From Sphagnum compactum (Eukaryota; Bryophyta; Sphagnopsida; Sphagnales), in the NCBI GenBank assembly GCA_965153455.1, contig OZ234502.1, forward strand, positions 351,267 through 415,266: DNA of 64,000 bases, read 5' to 3'. Both the position numbers and the translations under genes were made by a program. A model generated the notes under the pieces. The model saw nothing but the letters and a program-made list of their open reading frames with translations. It made no database searches and was not told where the DNA came from. Position 1 is the stretch's first letter. The number at the start of each line of letters is the position of its first letter. Positions 57,862-64,000 of this stretch are shown here, in pieces.

Positions 57862-59845
57862 TCGGCTATGTGAGAGGAATTTATACTAAGGGAGATTTAG
57901 TTGTCAAAAGAGGATTCAGAAGATGATACTTTGTGGCTTGGTCTCACACTTCAAGTCTTCTTCATTGTAGTTGTGCTAGCTCGGAGAATCCAAACTCCCA
58001 AACTATCCACAAATTACAACCAAAACAAAAGTCTCGTCACATCAATTGTAAAATTTTGTGACTACCTCATTTCTATAAACAATTTACCCTATCCTCTAAC
58101 CCACTTTCTATTGATCAAAATTGTTGGTGCAAATTAAATTAGTTGTGATGCTCTTGGTTTCATGGGAGGAATTTAGGAGTTTTGAAATGCTTTTCATGGG
58201 TTGTTCAAAAGACTCTAATCCATAAACCATAGGAAGGGCTTAGGGTATGTATGATATTGCTCAACACATAAAACAATGTCAAAGATTTCCAAAAACTAAT
58301 TTGAAGTTCCAATTCTTAGTTGAAAATCGCAAGATGAGGTAAAGGGCAAATATATGAGGATTCTTTTGAAAATTGGCACTTTGTATGCCAAACATTTTTC
58401 AATGATCACAACCATGCTTGTGAGTTTAAATTTTTCCTCCCTAAAGTGACAATAACACTACACAACCATGCTTGCAAGTCCAATTATTTCATCCATGAAG
58501 TGACAACCACGTTGTGCTTCACTTACCCTCTTGAGGACGTCTTTGGACATTGATCTAACATTACAAACTTAACAATTATAGCACACGAGAGGAACTCATT
58601 CAAAAAACTTTGAGATCATGATTGGTCCAATAAACATACCAAGGTGGATGGTGGGTCTTAGATCCAAATGATTATAGCTACATGGCAATATATCATATTT
58701 GAAGTGTAATGGCAAGTTGTGTATCATTGCATTCCAAGCATCAACATTGTGTGTACCTATCTATCTTGGTAAACACTCTCCAAGCCCAATTTTGTGATTC
58801 AAAGCCAAAAACCAACAGTGCTTTATACGTATTAGCTTCAATACGTTAAATCAACATGGAAAGAGGGAATCTATTTTCTTCAATTTGGTTTGCATAATCA
58901 CTAAACCACTTGTAAGCCCTTCATCTTTGATTGGATCAAGCTGAATATCCATTTAATCTATTAAGGTTGAGAACATTGTTCCATGTGATAAATGCACTTT
59001 GTGCGTGTAATTTGCACAACACAATGCATGCACCCCACATTGGTATTGAATTAACAACTAAAGTATAGTGCAATATTGCAAGACTAAGCTTAGTGCACCT
59101 TATGGGAAATGCACACACATTGATGAAATGCACATCATAAGAAGCATGGATGCATATAGGTCATAGAGATTGCACATGCCTCAAATGCACATATAATATA
59201 ATGGGTCATGAAACAATGTTTGCATACAAATCTAGTTACAAATTTCCTAATCTTTTATCCAAAATGTAATTTAATTGGGCTCTTATATTTGCACATCACT
59301 CAAAGCTAGCTGTAGTTGGGACTCTTTGACTTCATATGGAAATAATTGATTTTTTTTTATCTTGAATATTTTAAGAGAAAATGTTTCCAATCATAATAAT
59401 CTTGAAAGATCTTTAAATAAATTGTGGATTAATTTTGATTGAATGACCTTGTTAAGGTTGTAATGGAGGGGGTAGTTTTTAATTAGGAAGGGGTAGGTAG
59501 GGAGGAGCATTAGGGCATGTGGTAGATTGGATAAGGAATTAGTGATGAGTTGAGATGAGGAGGAAAGTAAAGATTGTATGTGTGTGTGTGTGTGAATGGT
59601 GCATCTCTAAAGGCTTTTCACAAAATATTGGGGTAAACTTTTCAATATAATGAAGTTATTTGTAAAGTGATGTTAGTTGGGCCTCATATAACTTTTACCT
59701 TCTATTTGATCTTATATTTGATCCCTCATCTTTTATTTTGAGTTGTCCATGGTCAATAGGGGTCCAACATGGCTCCAAACACCCAAGATGATTACTCAAA
59801 TTGAGCATCTCAATTTTTTTTTCCACCCACGAGTTGTCCACCTCT
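57862..59845. other. Spacer, no gene seen
   Basis: The first 100 bases may hold the end of the SMP-30-like gene. The rest is AT-rich, with a GT run at about 59578-59594. No domain-like translation. Confidence 0.45.
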
Positions 59846-60180
59846 AGCTTATGCTAGGTATATGGGCTAGGGTGCTAGGAGGCTATGGCTTTAAGGTGCT
59901 AAGTGACTATTTCATGTGCCATATGGCTATTCGCAATTGCGTATGGCCATTTGTTATTGGCTATGGTTATTGGCTATTGGTTATTAGTTATTTGCCATTG
60001 GTTATGGTTTTTGGCTATTGGTTATTTACCACTGACTATGGTTTTTGGCTATCAATATTACACTAAAGCTATTATGGCTATGGTAAGCATTATCCATGGC
60101 TATTGGTTATTCCCTATGGCTACTAACTATTGGTTATTTATCATGGCTAGGGCTATTGGCTATTTGTTATTTTAGGGTTT
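59846..60180 (+). repeat. Degenerate TATTGGTTAT-type repeat
   Basis: Short words GGCTATTGGTTAT, GCCATTGGTTATGG and GGTTTTTGGCTATTGG recur with no strict period. Two plus-strand frames stay open because of it. Confidence 0.8.
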
Positions 60181-61210
60181 TGATTTTTAAGGTTTAGGTT
60201 TGGGTGATTTAGGGGTTAATTTATAAGGTCTATGTTTTGGCTTGTTAAGGTTTCAATTTTAGGTTTTTTTTTTTTTTTTGGATGTATAGGCCCATGGGCC
60301 CTAAGGTCATGGGGGTTGAAGACTATGGGGCTATATATAGTCGTATGAAAGCTAAGGTTAAAGGGGTTAGGTCCATGGGGATTAGGACTATTGGAGGCTA
60401 GCGGTGCCTAGGGCTATGATTAAAGCTTATATAGTCACTTATGTCATTTAAAGCCATGGGGTGTTGGTTTGTTTGTTTATGCCATAGGGTTTGATTTTGT
60501 AAATTAAAGGATGATTTTTAAAGAATGAAAGTTTTTGAGATTAGGGCACTACTTATGATGAACAGTTTCAAGCTAAGGTTTAGGGTGGGCGACATGGATG
60601 CAAGTTTAAAATTAAGGTTTGATTTTTAAAGAAAATTTAATCCTCTCATCTAAGGTTTACGATTTAGGGTTTTTAAGTTTGTTTTTAAGGTTAGCATTTA
60701 GGGTTAAGGTGTGATTTCGTTTTTTGTTTTTAGTCTTTTCATCTAGGGTTGAAGGTTTAAAGTTTTTAGGGCTTAATTTTAGGGGTAGGGTTTAGGTTTA
60801 AAGTTTCATTTCCTTTTTGCTTTTAGTTTTTTCATCTAGGGTTGAAGGTTTAGAGTTTTTACGGTCTAATTATAGGGGTAGGGTTTAAGTTTAAAGTTTC
60901 ATTTCCTTTTTGCTTTTAGTTTTTTCATCTAGGGTTGAAGGTATAAAGTTTTTAGGGCCTCTTTTTAGGGTTAGGGTTTAGGTTTAAGGTTTCATTTCTT
61001 TGTTTCTTTTAGTTTTTAATTCTAAGGTTGAAACTTTAGGGTTTTAAGGGTCTATTTTTAGGGTTAGGGTTTAGGTTTAAAGTCTCATTTGCTTTTTGCT
61101 TTTAGTTCTTTCATCTAATTTTGAAGGTTTAGGTTTGTTTAATTTCCTTTTTGTTTTTAAGGTCTAATTTTAGGGTAGGGTTTAGGTTTAAGATTTGATT
61201 TACTTTCCTG
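60181..61210 (+). repeat. Telomere-like minisatellite, about 93-bp period
   Basis: CATCTAGGGTTGAAGGTTTA recurs at about 60740, 60833 and 60926, with decayed copies to about 61111. Units include TTTTTAGGG, AGGGGTAGGGTTTAGGTTTA and AAGTTTCATTTCCTTTTTGC. 60181-60700 is a looser mix of TTTAGG words. Confidence 0.85.
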
Positions 61211-61402
61211 CTTTCAAGGACTATTTTAAAATATGGAACTTAACATGACATTTAAACATAATAGGGGAAGTGCCAATTGTGTTAAATAAGCTGTGCAAAT
61301 TGACACCCAAATAATGTTTCACGAACTTCAAATTATATGTGAAACATGATAATGTCACAAAATATGATGTTTTTGTGTGAAATTGGTTGAAAGCTACCTT
61401 GT

Positions 61403-62072
61403 GTGACAATGCACTTTTTTATTGCATCATGCATTAATGATGCAGTTGCACATGAAATCTATTGGCTGATGCCCAAAGAGCAAGTTGCCCTTGGTGCACA
61501 ATTACATGAGTTGTCAGGATGTATTAGGTTCATTGATAGCACTTTGGTTGAGATTTGGAATCCTTATAATAATGAGGTGCATAGGACTTGGTTCAATGGC
61601 TAGAAGATTTATGCAATGAACAACACATATATTTTGGACCATCATGGACTATTCATGTACATAGATGGAGGCTACTTTGGTCTTATCATATGTAAACATC
61701 TTATGATATTTTTTCATCTATGGAAATTAATGCCACATTTCAATCATGGAGATGATTATTTTAAGTATTTCTTGGGGGCATCAAGGGTACATGGGTGAGG
61801 AAATGTTATCATGTGCAAAATAGGATGGTGGAAACTTGTTCAAAATGTTGCAATGCGAACATTCAACAAAATGCATGCAAGTGGAGTGGGGGATTAATGG
61901 GGTAAAAAGACAATGGAAATGCCTCATGAAGAGGCACAATTCAACAAAACCCAAGTATGTAGATTTTTTCCAAGCCATAATTATCTTTAATAACTTGCTA
62001 CATAAGATGTGTATGGACGTCACATATGAGGCGGTTGGGGACCAAAATTTTGATCCAGTTACACATGGTTAG
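61403..62072 (+). pseudogene. Broken PIF/Harbinger transposase (DDE nuclease)
   Basis: Residues of a HARBI1-like cut-and-paste transposase nuclease spread over shifting frames: FIDSTLVEIWNPYNNEVHRT (first acidic residue region, 61530-61590), then a stop in place of the expected basic residue, YAMNNTYILDHHGLFMYIDG, a frameshift near 61680, GDDYFKYFLGASR (61745-61790) and, in another frame, VEWGINGVKRQWKCLMKRHN and STKPKYVDFFQAIIIFNNLL. The family normally has about 350-450 residues in one frame; here at least two stops and two shifts are visible, and the first part is missing. Not functional. Confidence 0.72.
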
Positions 62073-64000
62073 CATGGACACTTGTAATTACAAGTCCAAA
62101 ATTGTCCTAACCTTTTATCCTTGGGCTCAATAGAACTAGAGCTAGGAGTTGTTGCCCTAGAGATGGGTATGCACCATTCATCACCATTTGAAATCTCTTC
62201 AAAACTTTTCTTAAAGCATGACCATTAATAACTTTGAAATGTTCCAACATATCATCACATTAGAGTGTGACTCTTTGACCCTTCTTCATTAGAATTTCTT
62301 GTCTTCAATTCCTTCAAGGTGTCACATAAGTAATTCTTCAATGTTCCGCAAAACCTGAATATGAATATTTCTTTTGTTATCCAACATATGCATCTTTCCA
62401 CATTACATTGGGGATTAGTTGAATAGTTTGTTTCTTATTCATGTTATATGTTGCAAAATGTACATTGTAAGAAACAAACATGGTGTCAAGATGAAGGGAT
62501 TTCATTATTTGCTTAAGTGCTTTTTTTGAGGTGTTCATTTTCTACAAACGTTGTAAGGAATTTGCAAATCAACAATTAAATTAATAATGGTTTTTAGTCA
62601 TAATTACCATATGCAATTGATATGGGGCCTAGTCATTTTAGACAAATTGCATGAAATTTTAGTTGCAAAAGATAATACATAATAGCAAGTTGTAATGGTA
62701 GTCACATGGAAATGCAATTAAGTACATGAATTTTTCATCCATCCAAATCAGCTTATGTGGCATTGTCATTTTGTGACTGATTTTATGACAAAACAATGTA
62801 ATCACATTATCTATATTTATTTACATATATTTAGATATTAAAATAAATATTTTTATTTTTATTATTGATAATTCCACTAATTTCAACCTATACCATGTTG
62901 ACACATGTCATTACTTAAGTTAGGCTTTAAAAGTTAGTTTAGTTTGTTAGGAAACCCACCTATTGTGTTTATCTAAGCCCACATAGTATGCACCTAGCCT
63001 AAGTTGGTTATGTAAGTAAAGAATATTCAATCAACATCCATTGTTGACCATAACCCATGTCATTTGCGGGAATACTTGCTTGTTGAACCCCAATAAGGTA
63101 GTAAGTTGTAAGTTGTAAGGTAGTAAATAATATGCAATATGTATGTGGGCTAAGTAGTAGGTTTTTATTATGCTAATATGTGATAAAATTCATTGTAAAA
63201 ACTTCAATTCAAGACCACATAAACATAAGATACATCATTAGGACCCCCCCCAATGAGAATTATAGACCTACCCAAATGATTTCACCATAAAAACATAAAT
63301 GTGGGATCTCATTATGCCATAAAAGAGTTCATAAAGTGAACAATAGACTACCCAAGCCTTTTCAAGTCAAATGATTAAATAACAACATAAAGCTGCCAAA
63401 GTTTATAGACTTATCAAACATGTTTAAAGCTCAAATCTAAGTTCCCTACAAATCCACAATACATGTATGATCATAATAAAATATATAAAAGTTGTAGACT
63501 TGCCATCTATGGTATTGAAGTTCAAATTTAATAACCCATTTAATCTTCCAAGGCCAAAATCAAGATGTTAAATGAAATATAGATTGGTGTAAACTTGTTG
63601 AAGTTCCCTTAAATGTCCAAATAGTTAAATTGGATCATGGTCAAATTGCTTAGTGAGTTGTAAATTCGTACACATTTATTAAAGTTGAAACAATCACCCA
63701 TGTAAGGGTTTTGGATCATAACCAAGGTGACATCTAGGTTGTAGACCCCTAGACCCATCTTAATAACTTTTTGAGCCATATACATTAAGAATTAAGGTGT
63801 TAAGTGGGCTATAGACCTACAAACATTGCAATCAAGAATAAATGCATGGCCATTTAGGTTCTCAAAGTAGAATTAAAGTTTGGTTTAGGTTGTAGACCTT
63901 CAAAGCCATCTTGAAGATGAATTATTTGGTCTAGGAGGCATGATCAATAAAAATCAAGGTGCCAACCAAGTTGCAAATTTCAAAAACAATCAATCAAGAG
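62073..64000. other. AT-rich spacer to window end
   Basis: No gene, tandem array or element end recognised. A short C run lies at 63244-63250. Confidence 0.5.

Noticed and set aside
59851-60175. Two overlapping plus-strand frames with membrane-like peptides
   Set aside because: They derive from the TATTGGTTAT repeat; the apparent hydrophobicity is a product of the repeat.

Overview
This window looks like nuclear DNA of a land plant. The genes are split by short introns with GT/AG borders, the long spacers are AT-rich and full of decayed transposons, and plant-type TTTAGGG motifs are scattered through it. A LysM plus M23 peptidase gene of the DipM type, kept by plants that retain a plastid peptidoglycan wall, together with the style of the NB-LRR gene, points to a bryophyte (moss-like) or another early-diverging lineage rather than a flowering plant. 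I cannot name the species.

Left part (2.3-14.3 kb) is the gene-rich end. Two genes lie on the minus strand. The first (2329-5948) encodes a 335-residue protein with two LysM domains and an M23 metallopeptidase domain; ten exons join in phase. The second (8233-13023) encodes a 1140-residue NB-ARC/leucine-rich-repeat immune receptor; six exons join in phase. Between them lie a tRNA-derived SINE-like piece and a 380-bp MITE with a TAA target duplication. A tandem array with CTT runs sits upstream of the receptor.

Middle part (15-37 kb) has no intact gene that I can see. It holds three related CACTA-ended MITEs, a decayed LINE on the minus strand (about 19.4-24.6 kb), a pair of 318-bp direct repeats, a GC-rich island at 35.2-36.0 kb and blocks rich in TAGG/ACCT.

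At 38.2-42.4 kb is a Helitron-like element: TC 5' end, hairpin plus CTAG 3' end, A/T insertion flanks. It carries an ADP/ATP carrier exon fragment and other exon-like pieces, an 82-bp minisatellite built from its own 5' subterminal sequence, and a head-to-tail junction with a second Helitron copy.

Right part (42.4-64 kb) is mostly tandem arrays and decayed repeats. One host gene is present on the plus strand (56587-57861), an SMP-30/gluconolactonase-like beta-propeller protein, and a broken PIF/Harbinger transposase lies at 61.4-62.1 kb. The three host genes show no operon-like linkage. The LysM-M23 protein would act on the plastid wall, the NB-LRR in cytosolic immunity, and the SMP-30-like protein probably in the secretory path.
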